64,000 bases of DNA, from NCBI RefSeq assembly GCF_000422825.1, contig NZ_AUGU01000016.1, forward strand, positions 62,001 through 126,000, in the 5' to 3' direction. A program made the position numbers and the translations under genes. Positions 11,334-19,854 of this stretch are shown piece by piece (position 1 is the stretch's first letter; each line of letters opens with the position of its first letter). The notes beneath the pieces are model-generated. The model did no database searches. It was not told the origin of the DNA and saw nothing but the letters and a program-made list of their open reading frames with translations. The DNA comes from Nocardioides insulae DSM 17944. GTDB lineage: Bacteria; Actinomycetota; Actinomycetes; Propionibacteriales; Nocardioidaceae.

Positions 11334-11737
11334 GGCTCCTCCGGCGGATCATGGGCGGGCCGTCCGCCGGGGTCGCGGCTGCTGACCAGTTCCGCGAAGC
11401 TGCTCTCGTGCTGCTCGGCGCGCCGGACGTAGTGGCGGCCCAGCAGATAGAGGAACGGGTACGCCGCCACCCCCAGCAGCCACCACGGCACCGGGATGCC
11501 GAGCATCCGGATCCCCGCGAGTCCCGGGAAGAGGTGGAAGACCAGCGGCAGGCTGCCGAGCCCGACCAGCATCACCAGCAGGACCCGCGCGGCCAGTCCG
11601 AGCTGGGCGCGGAGCAGCGAGCCGACGTACATCTCACCCAGGGGGGTGTCGTGGTCGATGTCGGTGCGTCGGCTGACCTGGGTGGGGCGGCGCGGCGGCC
11701 CGGTGATCCGCACCCGGCCCGGTGGTGACTCGCTCAT
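11330..11737 (-). CDS. Two-TM membrane protein between response regulator and symporter
   Basis: 135 residues. The hydrophilic N-terminal half contains RRTDIDHDTPLGEMYVGSL, followed by two hydrophobic segments, the second containing GIPVPWWLLGVAAYPFLYLLG, and a charged tail. It overlaps both neighbours (ATGA with the regulator stop, GTGA with the symporter start). By position and topology it looks like the DUF485-type partner of this symporter, but it is not clearly that family. Function is inferred from context only. Confidence 0.75.
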   Translation of the reverse strand: MSESPPGRVRITGPPRRPTQVSRRTDIDHDTPLGEMYVGSLLRAQLGLAARVLLVMLVGLGSLPLVFHLFPGLAGIRMLGIPVPWWLLGVAAYPFLYLLGRHYVRRAEQHESSFAELVSSRDPGGRPAHDPPEEP

Positions 11738-12483
11738 CGGGCTGGCCCCGTGCTGCGTTCGGCGAGGAGGTCCTTGAGTTGTCGGGTGTGCCTGCGACTC
11801 ACCACCAGTTCGGTGCCGGCGACGAGCACCGAACAGCGGCCGGCGTCGGTCCGGACCTCGGTGACACGGGCCAGGTTGACCAGCAGGGACCGGTGGATCC
11901 GCACGAAGCCCGCCTGCCGCCACTCCTCCTCGAGCTGGGTGAGGGGGATGCGGATGAGGTGGGAGCCGCCGGCGGTGTGCAGTCGCACGTAGTCGCCCTG
12001 TGCCTCGACGTGGGTGATGTTGCTGCGGCGTACGAACCGGGTGACGCCGCCGAGCTCGACCGGCACCTGGAGGTCCTGCCGGGCTGGGCCGGGGGCGCCT
12101 TCCGGGTGCGGCCCGACCAGCCTGGTGAGGGTGTCGCGGATGCGTTCGGCCCGCACCGGCTTGAGCACATAGTCGACGGCGCGCAGCTCGAAGGCGGCCA
12201 GCGCGTGCTCGTCGTGCGCGGTGACGAAGACCAGCGCGGGCGGCGTCCGGAAGCGCGCGAGCACCCCGGCCAACTCGACCCCCGTCAGGCCGGGCATCTG
12301 GATGTCGAGGAACGCCGCGTCCACCTCGTTGTCCTGGAGCACTCGCAGCGACTCGGTGGCGTTGTCGCAGGTGAGCACCTCCCCGACCCGGGGGTCCTCG
12401 CGGAGCAGGAAGGAGAGTTCGTCCAGGGCCGGCAGTTCGTCGTCGACCACCAGCACCCGCAGCCCGTTCGAGGGAGTGCTCAT
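11734..12483 (-). CDS. LytTR-family response regulator
   Basis: 249 residues. The receiver domain (about residues 8-125) has the acidic pair in VVDDE, the phospho-acceptor Asp in AFLDIQMPG and the Lys in VLKPV. A C-terminal LytTR DNA-binding domain (about 150-249) contains VEAQGDYVRLHT and FVRIHRSLLVNL, typical of the AlgR/LytR fold. It partners the histidine kinase encoded 49 bp upstream and probably controls this operon, and perhaps acs/actP (inference). ATG at 12483 is preferred over an upstream in-frame start because AGGGA lies 6 nt before it. Confidence 0.92.
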   Translation of the reverse strand: MSTPSNGLRVLVVDDELPALDELSFLLREDPRVGEVLTCDNATESLRVLQDNEVDAAFLDIQMPGLTGVELAGVLARFRTPPALVFVTAHDEHALAAFELRAVDYVLKPVRAERIRDTLTRLVGPHPEGAPGPARQDLQVPVELGGVTRFVRRSNITHVEAQGDYVRLHTAGGSHLIRIPLTQLEEEWRQAGFVRIHRSLLVNLARVTEVRTDAGRCSVLVAGTELVVSRRHTRQLKDLLAERSTGPAR

Positions 12484-12532
12484 GCGGGGTCCCTGTCCGC
12501 AGCGGAGCGGAGTGAGCATCCGGACGGGGTGT

Positions 12533-13657
12533 TCATGCGTGGACTCCGGAGGCGAACTTGGGGATGCGGACGGTGACCTTGGTGCCGGCGCCGGGGGCGG
12601 TCTCGACGACCAGGCCGAAGTCGTCGCCGAAGGCGTTGCGCAGCCGGCTGTCGACGTTGCCCAGTCCGATGGAGTCGCTGGCGTCGTCGCCGGCGAGCGC
12701 CCGGCGTACCTTCTCCGGGTCCTCGCCGATGCCGTCGTCCTCGACCTCGATCACGCACTCCTGCCCGAGGTCGGCGGCGCTGATCCGGATCCGGCCGCCC
12801 TGCTGGGTGCCGGAGAGCCCGTGTCGTACGGCGTTCTCGACCAGCGGCTGGAGGCACAGGAACGGGACCGTGGTCGGCAGCACCTCGGGCGCGACGCTGA
12901 GCCGCACCCGCAGCCGGTCGCCGAACCGGGCCTGCTCCAGCAGCAGGTAGCGCTCCACGCTGCGCAGTTCCTCGGACAGGGTGGTGAACTCGCCGTGCTT
13001 GCGGAAGCTGTAGCGGGTGAAGTCGGCGAACTCCAGGAGCAGATCCCGTGCCCGTTCCGGGTCGGTGCGCACGAAGCTCGCGATCGCGCCCAGCGAGTTG
13101 TAGATGAAGTGCGGGCTGATCTGCGCCCGCAGCGCTCGCACCTCGGCCTCCATTAGTCGGCGTCGGGAGGCATCGAGCTCGGCGAGCTCCAGCTGCCCCG
13201 AGACCCAGTGGGCGACCTCGTCGGCGGCGCGGGCCAGGCTCGCGGTGGCGTAGGGGCCGAAGACCTGCAGGGTGCCCACCAGCCGCTCCTCGATCACCAG
13301 CGGCGACACCACCCCGGCCCGGATCGGGCAGTCCGGCTGGGCACAGGTCAGATCGTCCGGGTCGACCAGCCGGGTGCCGCCGCGCTCCAGCGTCGCGGTC
13401 GCGAGCTCGGCTGTCTGCGCCGCGTGGTGCCCCGACCCCGCACCGTCCCAGGCGAGCAGTCGGTCCCCATCGGTCAGCGCCACCGCCGGCGTCCCGAGCA
13501 GGGTACGCAGGTGCCGGATCGATCGCTCCGCGCTCTCGACGGTCAGCCCCTCCCGGAGCGCCGGGCTCGCCAAGGACGCGGTGTGAAGGGTCCGGAACGT
13601 CGCCCGGTCCGCCTCACTTCCCAGATGGGTACGCCGCCACGGCCGCCGCAGTGCCAC
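12533..13657 (-). CDS. Soluble LytS-like sensor histidine kinase
   Basis: 374 residues with no transmembrane segment. The N-terminal about 170 residues form a GAF-like sensory region containing two nearby Cys (CAQPDCPI). The phospho-acceptor region QISPHFIYNSLGAI is the His_kinase (LytS/YehU) motif, and a HATPase domain follows (LVENAVRHG, EVEDDGIGEDP, SIGLGNVDSRL). A TAGGGT hexamer 7 nt upstream of the GTG suggests leaderless translation. The kinase starts a four-gene operon with regulator, two-TM protein and symporter. The signal may be cytosolic, or sensed through the symporter as in CbrA-like systems (speculative). Confidence 0.9.
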   Translation of the reverse strand: MALRRPWRRTHLGSEADRATFRTLHTASLASPALREGLTVESAERSIRHLRTLLGTPAVALTDGDRLLAWDGAGSGHHAAQTAELATATLERGGTRLVDPDDLTCAQPDCPIRAGVVSPLVIEERLVGTLQVFGPYATASLARAADEVAHWVSGQLELAELDASRRRLMEAEVRALRAQISPHFIYNSLGAIASFVRTDPERARDLLLEFADFTRYSFRKHGEFTTLSEELRSVERYLLLEQARFGDRLRVRLSVAPEVLPTTVPFLCLQPLVENAVRHGLSGTQQGGRIRISAADLGQECVIEVEDDGIGEDPEKVRRALAGDDASDSIGLGNVDSRLRNAFGDDFGLVVETAPGAGTKVTVRIPKFASGVHA

Positions 13658-13664
13658 GGATCAC

Positions 13665-13670
13665 ACCCTA
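13665..13670 (-). promoter_or_regulatory. -10 hexamer TAGGGT, leaderless start of histidine kinase
   Basis: TAGGGT on the minus strand ends 7 nt before the GTG at 13657, with no Shine-Dalgarno, placing the transcription start at or next to the start codon. Confidence 0.55.
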
Positions 13671-13780
13671 AGGGTGCCGCGACCTCCCGGCGCGACGCCG
13701 CGACCACGCCTCGGCGCGGGCGTCATGCCGATCCACCAGATGGTGTCCCTCGCTGCACGCCGCTCGGCCGAGACCGAGGT

Positions 13781-13786
13781 TAGGGT
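13781..13786 (+). promoter_or_regulatory. -10 hexamer TAGGGT, leaderless start of F420-type oxidoreductase
   Basis: TAGGGT ends 5 nt before the ATG at 13792, with no Shine-Dalgarno. It diverges from the kinase promoter 111 bp away. Confidence 0.5.
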
Positions 13787-13791
13787 GAGTC

Positions 13792-14268
13792 ATGCGCCTG
13801 GTGCGGAGGCTGTTCATCGGCGTGCTGGGGGTCGCTGCCCTCCTCACGGCCGTCTTCCTGGTGGGGATGCGGCGGAAGTCGCCGTGGCTGCTGGAGCGGT
13901 TCACCCGGTTCCAGCGGGACGTGGGGCGGAAGTGGGACCTCGAGACCGGCGGCACGCAGGGGAGGAAGACCGGGCTGATCCACCACGTCGGCCGCCGCAG
14001 CGGTACGCCGTACGTGACGCCGATCGGTCCGCACCCGGCGCCGGGCGGATACGTGATCAATCTGCCCTACACCTCACGCTCCGACTGGGCACGCAACGTG
14101 CTCGCCGCTGGGGAGGCCACCCTCGACCTGGACGGGCGCAGCCACCGGCTGACCGAGCCCCGGATCATCTCCGCCGACGAGGCCCTACCGCTGCTGCCCC
14201 GCGGCGAACAGGTCGTCGCCAGGCTCTTCGACGTCCGGGAGTTCCTCCGGGTGACCGTCGCCGACTGA
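13792..14268 (+). CDS. Nitroreductase-family deazaflavin (F420)-dependent oxidoreductase
   Basis: 158 residues. An N-terminal hydrophobic segment (FIGVLGVAALLTAVFLVG) is followed by a DDN-like split-barrel domain. Family marks are GRKTGLIHHVGRRSGTPYVTPI and SDWARNVLAAGEATL (core only). Such proteins use reduced coenzyme F420 to reduce quinones or other substrates at the membrane (family knowledge). It is monocistronic between the divergent kinase operon and phoX. The substrate is unknown. Confidence 0.85.
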   Translation: MRLVRRLFIGVLGVAALLTAVFLVGMRRKSPWLLERFTRFQRDVGRKWDLETGGTQGRKTGLIHHVGRRSGTPYVTPIGPHPAPGGYVINLPYTSRSDWARNVLAAGEATLDLDGRSHRLTEPRIISADEALPLLPRGEQVVARLFDVREFLRVTVAD

Positions 14269-14325
14269 GGCCGACCCGGTTCCAGCGCTGGTGACTCATG
14301 AGTGCGGGATGAGGTCGAAGGGACG

Positions 14326-14354
14326 TTCATCGATCGGACACTGACATGTCACGT
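14326..14354 (+). promoter_or_regulatory. Candidate PHO box upstream of phoX-like gene
   Basis: Three 7-mers at 11-bp spacing, GTTCATC (14326), GGACACT (14337) and TGTCACG (14348), resemble the GTTCACC direct repeats bound by actinobacterial PhoP. They lie about 80 bp before the phosphatase ATG. The second and third copies match weakly, so this is tentative. Confidence 0.3.
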
Positions 14355-14432
14355 CTCGGGGGTGTTGCGGACGCCTGGGGACGGTGGGTTACGCGGTGGT
14401 CCTGTCCCCAACCCCCCTTCCAGGAGCCCCCC

Positions 14433-15929
14433 ATGTCCGCATCTCGCCGCGCCCTGCTCAGCGGCGGAGCAGCAGCCGGCCTCGGCCTCGCCGTGGCCGG
14501 AGCCGTGCCCTCCCTGGCCGAGGCCAGCCCCGCCGGCCGTCACCGCAACCGTGGCCAGCACACCGTCCGGCCCGACGGCGACCGCTCGCCGGTGGCGCGT
14601 GTGGCCAAGCCGTTCCCTCCGCTCGTCGACGACCCGGACGGCATCCTCGCCCTGGCCGACGGCTTCAGTTACGCGATCGTCACCACCGCCGGGGTGACGT
14701 CCCTCGACAGTGGCGAGAAGACGCCGGGCGCGCACGACGGCAACGCGGTCTTCTCCTCGCGCGGTCGCTACCGGCTGATCCAGAACCACGAGCAGGGTGG
14801 CGGCGCGACGTACGGCGTACCCCACCTCGAGGGCACCGTCTACGACCCGGGGGCGCTCGCCGCGGGCGGCTGCACCGTGATCACCACCGACGCCCGCGGG
14901 CGCAATCTCGGTGAGTTCGTCGCCATCTCGGGCACCGTCGACAACTGCGCGGGCGGTCCGACGCCGTGGGGCAGTTGGCTCACCTGTGAGGAGACCGAGG
15001 ACCGCGCCGGCACCACCTGGGAGGGGGAGGACGGCGCCGCCACCGGCACGTACCAGAAGGACCACGGATACGTGTTCGAGGTGTTCCAGGACGGTCGCAC
15101 CCTGCCCGAGCCGATCAAGGCCTTCGGGCGGTTCGCGCACGAGGCGCTGGCGATCGACGCCGACCGGACGCACGTCTTCCTCTCCGAGGACGCCGACGGG
15201 CCGAACGGCCTCTTCTACCGCTGGACCGCCCCGCGCGGCTACCGGCTCCGCGCCGGGATCGCCGAGCAGCTCGGCGACCGGTCGGGCCGGCTCGAGGCGA
15301 TGCGGATCCACCTCCCCGACGGGTCGATCCTCCCCGACGTGGCCTACCTGACCTCTGCCCAGCTGGGGCTGCCGTTCCGGGTCACCTGGGCCGAGGTGCC
15401 CGACCGGGACGCGCGCACCACGTCGACCCGCGAGCAGTTCGCGGACGGGGAGATCACCCGGGGCCGGAAGTTCGAGGGGGTGTGGGGCACCGACAAGGGC
15501 GTCTACGTCGTGAACTCCTACGCCTGGGAGGACGGCGACCTGCCGGCCGACGCGGTCCCGCACGACGGGATGGTGTGGTTCTACGACTACGAGGAGGAGA
15601 CCATCTCGCTGGTCACCTACTTCCCGCACCAACTCACCGCCGAGACCGAGGAGGCGGCCGCCTACGACGACCTCACCTTCGACGGTCCCGACAACGTGAC
15701 GGTCACGCCGTGGGGCTCGCTGGTGCTGGCCGAGGACGGCGTCGGCGCCTCCCACGTGCTCGCGGCGGTGCCCTACGGCCCCGCCCAGGCGATCGCGCGG
15801 AACATGCTCAACGACTCCGAGTTCACCGGCCCGGTCTTCAGCGAGGACGGCAAGGTGCTCTTCGTGAACATGCAGGACCCCGGCTACACCCTCGCCATCA
15901 CCGGACCGTGGGAGCGTTACCTGGGCTGA
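14433..15929 (+). CDS. PhoX-family (DUF839) secreted phosphatase, Tat substrate
   Basis: 498 residues. The N-terminus has a twin-arginine signal (SRRALLSGGAAAG, then a hydrophobic Ala/Leu stretch and a cleavage-like AEASPAG). The mature part is the beta-propeller DUF839/PhoX domain with acidic segments such as SEDADGPNGLFYRW and LAEDGVGASHV that fit metal sites. PhoX enzymes are calcium/iron-dependent phosphomonoesterases exported folded by Tat (family knowledge). The ATG follows AGGAG by 6 nt; an upstream in-frame extension lacks a signal peptide. A long hairpin ends the transcript at 15953-16000. Confidence 0.85.
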   Translation: MSASRRALLSGGAAAGLGLAVAGAVPSLAEASPAGRHRNRGQHTVRPDGDRSPVARVAKPFPPLVDDPDGILALADGFSYAIVTTAGVTSLDSGEKTPGAHDGNAVFSSRGRYRLIQNHEQGGGATYGVPHLEGTVYDPGALAAGGCTVITTDARGRNLGEFVAISGTVDNCAGGPTPWGSWLTCEETEDRAGTTWEGEDGAATGTYQKDHGYVFEVFQDGRTLPEPIKAFGRFAHEALAIDADRTHVFLSEDADGPNGLFYRWTAPRGYRLRAGIAEQLGDRSGRLEAMRIHLPDGSILPDVAYLTSAQLGLPFRVTWAEVPDRDARTTSTREQFADGEITRGRKFEGVWGTDKGVYVVNSYAWEDGDLPADAVPHDGMVWFYDYEEETISLVTYFPHQLTAETEEAAAYDDLTFDGPDNVTVTPWGSLVLAEDGVGASHVLAAVPYGPAQAIARNMLNDSEFTGPVFSEDGKVLFVNMQDPGYTLAITGPWERYLG

Positions 15930-15952
15930 GCGCGCATCGCGGACCCTCGGCA

Positions 15953-16000
15953 GCCGACCTCGGTACGCCGTCCCCGGGCGGGCGGCGTACCGAGGTCGGC
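15953..16000 (+). terminator. 18-bp perfect stem terminator after phoX-like gene
   Basis: 15953-15970 and 15983-16000 are perfect inverted repeats around a 12-nt loop, starting 23 bp after the stop. There is no T-tail. It insulates the phosphatase gene from the nitrate block. Confidence 0.8.
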
Positions 16001-16023
16001 TCGGCTCCGGGGGTTGTCTGCCC

Positions 16024-16039
16024 GTGAGGCCGTGAGAAC
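16024..16039 (+). promoter_or_regulatory. Candidate GlnR-type site upstream of narK
   Basis: GTGAG-GCCGTG-AGAAC, 92 bp before the narK start. It matches the pattern GTSAS-GCSGTG-MGRAC also found twice before nirB, and resembles the GTnAC-n6-GaAAC half-site pair of actinobacterial GlnR. Confidence 0.45.
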
Positions 16040-16130
16040 AAGTTGACCGAGCGGAGACGGCTCCATGTCGCAGGCGTTACGCCGGGTGCCGAGTCTGGAC
16101 GGACATCCTCTCGCGACCCAGGAGTCTCCC

Positions 16131-17654
16131 GTGAGCATGACCAGCAAGACCTCCACTCGCCTGGCGGGCCAGCAACGCCCGCACCGCACCCGCCGCTGGA
16201 TCGAGGACTGGCGCCCCGAGGACCCCGAGTTCTGGGCGAACGGCGGGTCGCGGGTCGCCTGGCGGAATCTGGGCTGGTCGGTCTTCGCCGAGCACCTGGG
16301 CTTCTCGATCTGGATGATCTGGAGCGTCAGTGCGGCATTCCTGACCCAGGTGGGCTTCGGGTTCAGCACCCAGCAGTTGTTCCTCCTGGTCGCGATCCCG
16401 AGCCTCGTTGGGGCACTGCTGCGACTGCCCTACACCTTCGCGGTACCGAAGTTCGGCGGGCGGAACTTCACGGTGTTCTCCGCATCGGCCCTGCTGGTGC
16501 CGACCGCCGGATACGCGCTGGCCGTGACCAACTCGGGCACGCCGTTCTGGGCGTTCTGTGTGATCGCGGCGTTCGCCGGCCTGGGTGGTGGCAACTTCGC
16601 CTCCTCGATGACCAACATCAACTTCTTCTTCCCGTCCTCGAAGAAGGGCGCCGCGCTCGGGCTCAACGCCGCGGGCGGCAACCTGGGGGTGTCCCTGATC
16701 CAGTTCCTGCTGCCGATCATGGTCGGCGGGGCCGGCATGTTCGGGCTGGTGCAGGCCTCCAGCGAGGGCATCCACCTGGAACGGGCGGCCTACGTCTACG
16801 CCGCGCTGTGCCTCGTCGCGACCTTCGCCGCCTGGCGCTGGATGGACAACCTGGCCGGCGCCAAGTCCAGCCCGCGGGAGCAGCTCCGCGTCGTACGCAG
16901 CAAGCACATCTGGATCATGTCGCTGATCTACATCGGCACCTTCGGCTCGTTCATGGGCTACGCCTCGGCGATGCCGCTGCTGATCAAGCTCAACTTCTGG
17001 GTGCCGGACCCGGCCCCGCTCGGCACCGGCATCTACTTCGCCTACTACGCCTTCCTCGGCGCCGGCATCGGCTCGCTGACCAGGCCCTTCGGCGGCTGGC
17101 TGGCCGACCGGGTGGGCGGCGCCCGGGTCACCCTCGGCGCGATCCTGGGCATCGTGATCTTCACCCTCGGCGTCGTGTGGACCCTGGGGCAGCTCAGCCC
17201 GAACCCGGAGCAGACGGCCTCGATCGCGGCCGACAACCAGTCCTGGTTCCCCCTGTTCCTCACCTTCTTCCTGCTGATCTTCGCCTGCACCGGCATCGGC
17301 AACGGGTCGGCGTACACGATGATCCCGGCGATCTTCCGGCGTGAGGTGGAGCTGGAGACCGAGCCCGGCTCGCCGGAGCGGGAGTTCGGACTGGTCGAGG
17401 CGACCAAGAAGTCCTCGGCCGCGCTCGGCCTGATCGGCGCGATGGGTGCGCTGGGGGGCTTCCTCATCCCGCTGGCCTTCAGCGCTCCGTGGGTGGACAA
17501 CGCCCTGTCGGCCACCAAGGGCGCGCTGCTCGGCTTCGTGGTCTACTACCTCCTCTGCGCGGCCCTGTGTGTCGGCTTCTACATCCGGCAATCGGGCGCC
17601 TCGGCGAACGGATCCGGGGCGCACGCCTCGGAGCGGGCGCTCACCCGGATCTGA
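16131..17654 (+). CDS. narK: Nitrate/nitrite transporter, NarK type (MFS)
   Basis: 507-residue major-facilitator permease with 12 predicted helices. The nitrate signature GLGGGNFASSMTNINFFFP lies in helix 5, and a second Gly-rich segment (GNGSAYTMIP) lies in the C-terminal half. The hydrophilic N-terminus (about 45 residues) contains WIEDWRPEDPEFW, typical of actinobacterial NarK. GTG at 16131 follows AGGAG by 6 nt. It is the first gene of the nitrate block and lies 64 bp before the reductase gene, consistent with nitrate uptake for assimilation. Confidence 0.93.
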   Translation: MSMTSKTSTRLAGQQRPHRTRRWIEDWRPEDPEFWANGGSRVAWRNLGWSVFAEHLGFSIWMIWSVSAAFLTQVGFGFSTQQLFLLVAIPSLVGALLRLPYTFAVPKFGGRNFTVFSASALLVPTAGYALAVTNSGTPFWAFCVIAAFAGLGGGNFASSMTNINFFFPSSKKGAALGLNAAGGNLGVSLIQFLLPIMVGGAGMFGLVQASSEGIHLERAAYVYAALCLVATFAAWRWMDNLAGAKSSPREQLRVVRSKHIWIMSLIYIGTFGSFMGYASAMPLLIKLNFWVPDPAPLGTGIYFAYYAFLGAGIGSLTRPFGGWLADRVGGARVTLGAILGIVIFTLGVVWTLGQLSPNPEQTASIAADNQSWFPLFLTFFLLIFACTGIGNGSAYTMIPAIFRREVELETEPGSPEREFGLVEATKKSSAALGLIGAMGALGGFLIPLAFSAPWVDNALSATKGALLGFVVYYLLCAALCVGFYIRQSGASANGSGAHASERALTRI

Positions 17655-17718
17655 CCGCAGTCACCACTCCAGCGAACACTCCAGCAACCCCAGCAGCACT
17701 CCAGCCGAATCGAGCGAG

Positions 17719-19854
17719 ATGGCCACCGCGACCCACTGCCCCTATTGCAGCCTCCAGTGCGGCATGACCCTGACCCGTCAGGGCCGGTCGCTGGAGGTCG
17801 ACGCCCGCGCGATGCCGGCCAACCCGCACAGCCCCATCACCGAAGGAGCCCTGTGTCGCAAGGGCTGGACGGCGGCCGGCCTGCGCGGCCACCGGGAGCG
17901 GATCACCACCCCGATGCTGCGCGACCGGGACGTCGGCGGCTGGCGGGCGGCCTCCTGGGACGAAGCGCTCGACCTGATCGCCGACCGGCTCCGGGCGCTG
18001 CGGGAGGCGCACGGCCCGGACACCAACGCGGTCTTCGGTGGCGGCGGGCTCACCACCGAGAAGGCCTATCAACTCGGCAAGTTCACCCGGGTCGCGCTCG
18101 GCAGCAGCCAGATCGACTACAACGGCCGCTGGTGCATGAGCTCGGCCGCCACCGCGGGCAACCGGGCCTTCGGGCTGGACCGCGGTCTGCCGTTCCCGCT
18201 GGCTGACATCGAGGGCACCGACGTGCTCGTGCTGGTCGGGTCCAACCTGGCCGAGACGATGCCGCCCGCGGCCCGTCACCTGGACCGGCTCCGCGAGCGG
18301 GGCGGCCGGGTCGTCGTGATCGACCCGCGCCACACCGCGACCGCGGAACGGGCCGACCTGGCGATCCAGCCGGTGCCCGGTACCGACCTCGCCCTCGCGC
18401 TGGGGGTGCTCCACCTCCTGGACGCACGCGGGGCGGTGGCGGAGGAGTACGTCGCGGCGCGCACGACCGGCTGGGACGACGTACGCGCCTCCGTCGCCGG
18501 CTGGTGGCCCGAGCGGGTCGAGCGAGTCACCGGTGTCGAGGCCACGGTCCTGCGCGAGCTCGCCGACCTGCTCGCCGGTGCGGACCGGGCGATGATCCTG
18601 ACCGCCCGTGGAGCGGAGCAACAGCGCCAGGGCACCGCCACCGTGCTGGCCTGGATCAACGTCGCGCTCGCCCTCGGTCTCCCGGGCAAGGAGTACGCCG
18701 GCTACGGCTGCCTCACCGGGCAGGGCAACGGCCAGGGGGGTCGGGAGCACGGCCAGAAGGCCGACCAGCTGCCCGGCTACCGGATGATCGAGGACCCGGC
18801 CGCGCGTGCCCACGTCGCGGGGGTGTGGGGTGTCGATCCCGACAGCCTGCCCGGGAAGGGTCGTAGCGCCTACGAGCTGCTCGACGCGCTCGGCACCCGC
18901 TCCGAGGACGGCGACGGGCCGCGCAGCCTGCTCGTCTTCGGCTCCAACATCGTGGTCTCCGCTCCGCGCGCCGAGCACGTGACCGAGCGGCTCGAGGCGC
19001 TCGACCTGCTGGTGGTGTGCGACCTGGTGATGAGCGAGACCGCGGCGCTGGCCGACGTGGTCCTACCGGTCACCCAGTGGGCGGAGGAGAGCGGCACGAT
19101 GACCAACCTGGAGGGCCGGGTCATCCTGCGCGAGCGCGCCATCACCCCGCCGGAGGGGGTGCGCAGCGACCTCGATGTGATCGCCGGCCTCGCGACACGT
19201 CTCGGGGCGCCCTCCACCTGGTCCACCGAGCCGGAGGAGATCTTCACCGAGCTCAGGGCCGCCTCGGCCGGCGGTCTCGCCGACTACAGCGGCATCACCT
19301 ACGACCGGATCCGGGCGGAGGACGGCGTGTTCTGGCCCTGTCCCGACACCGGGGCCGAGGCGCACCCCGGCACCCCGCGGCTGTTCGGCGAGCGGTTCGC
19401 CCACCCCGACGGCCGTGCCCGCTTCAAGACCGTGGAGTACGTCGGACCTGCCGAGGAGCCCAGCGCCGACTACCCCGTGCACCTGACCACCGGGCGGGTG
19501 CTGGGCCAGTACCAGTCCGGCGCGCAGACCCGACGGATCAAGGAACTGCCCGACGACGGCCCGTTCGTCGAACTCCACCCGCTGCTCGCGGACCGGATCG
19601 GAGCGGTCGATGGCGAGGCCCTGATCGTGACCACCCGGCGCGGGACGATGCGCGCTCCCGCGCGGGTGGTCCGCACGATCCGGCCCGACACGGTCTTCGT
19701 CCCGTTCCACTGGGTCGGCGCCAACCGGCTCACCAACGACGCCCTCGACCCGAGCTCGCGGATGCCGGAGTTCAAGGTCTGCGCCGCGCGGGTCGAGCTC
19801 GCCGTTGAGGTCGCGGCCCCCGCACCGGCCCAACCCGTCGGGGCCACCCGATGA
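17719..19854 (+). CDS. nasA: Assimilatory nitrate reductase catalytic subunit (molybdopterin, 4Fe-4S)
   Basis: Reduces nitrate to nitrite in the cytosol. 711 residues with no signal peptide. The N-terminus has the 4Fe-4S motif CPYCSLQC with a fourth Cys in ALCRKG, then bis-MGD-binding regions (GGGLTTEKAYQLGKF, GSNLAETMPPAARH, ADVVLPVTQWAEESGTMTN is one conserved stretch) and a C-terminal molydopterin dinucleotide domain containing HLTTGRVLGQYQSG. It resembles NasA/NarB/NasC. The stop overlaps the next start by 4 bp (ATGA), which indicates a tight pair with the FAD protein as electron donor. The ATG at 17719 is set by the cluster motif. Confidence 0.93.
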   Translation: MATATHCPYCSLQCGMTLTRQGRSLEVDARAMPANPHSPITEGALCRKGWTAAGLRGHRERITTPMLRDRDVGGWRAASWDEALDLIADRLRALREAHGPDTNAVFGGGGLTTEKAYQLGKFTRVALGSSQIDYNGRWCMSSAATAGNRAFGLDRGLPFPLADIEGTDVLVLVGSNLAETMPPAARHLDRLRERGGRVVVIDPRHTATAERADLAIQPVPGTDLALALGVLHLLDARGAVAEEYVAARTTGWDDVRASVAGWWPERVERVTGVEATVLRELADLLAGADRAMILTARGAEQQRQGTATVLAWINVALALGLPGKEYAGYGCLTGQGNGQGGREHGQKADQLPGYRMIEDPAARAHVAGVWGVDPDSLPGKGRSAYELLDALGTRSEDGDGPRSLLVFGSNIVVSAPRAEHVTERLEALDLLVVCDLVMSETAALADVVLPVTQWAEESGTMTNLEGRVILRERAITPPEGVRSDLDVIAGLATRLGAPSTWSTEPEEIFTELRAASAGGLADYSGITYDRIRAEDGVFWPCPDTGAEAHPGTPRLFGERFAHPDGRARFKTVEYVGPAEEPSADYPVHLTTGRVLGQYQSGAQTRRIKELPDDGPFVELHPLLADRIGAVDGEALIVTTRRGTMRAPARVVRTIRPDTVFVPFHWVGANRLTNDALDPSSRMPEFKVCAARVELAVEVAAPAPAQPVGATR

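Noticed and set aside
9250..11352. 700-codon minus-strand frame spanning the DUF485 gene and the second symporter
   Set aside because: Only its last 124 codons match a real protein; the rest is a shadow of the symporter in another frame.
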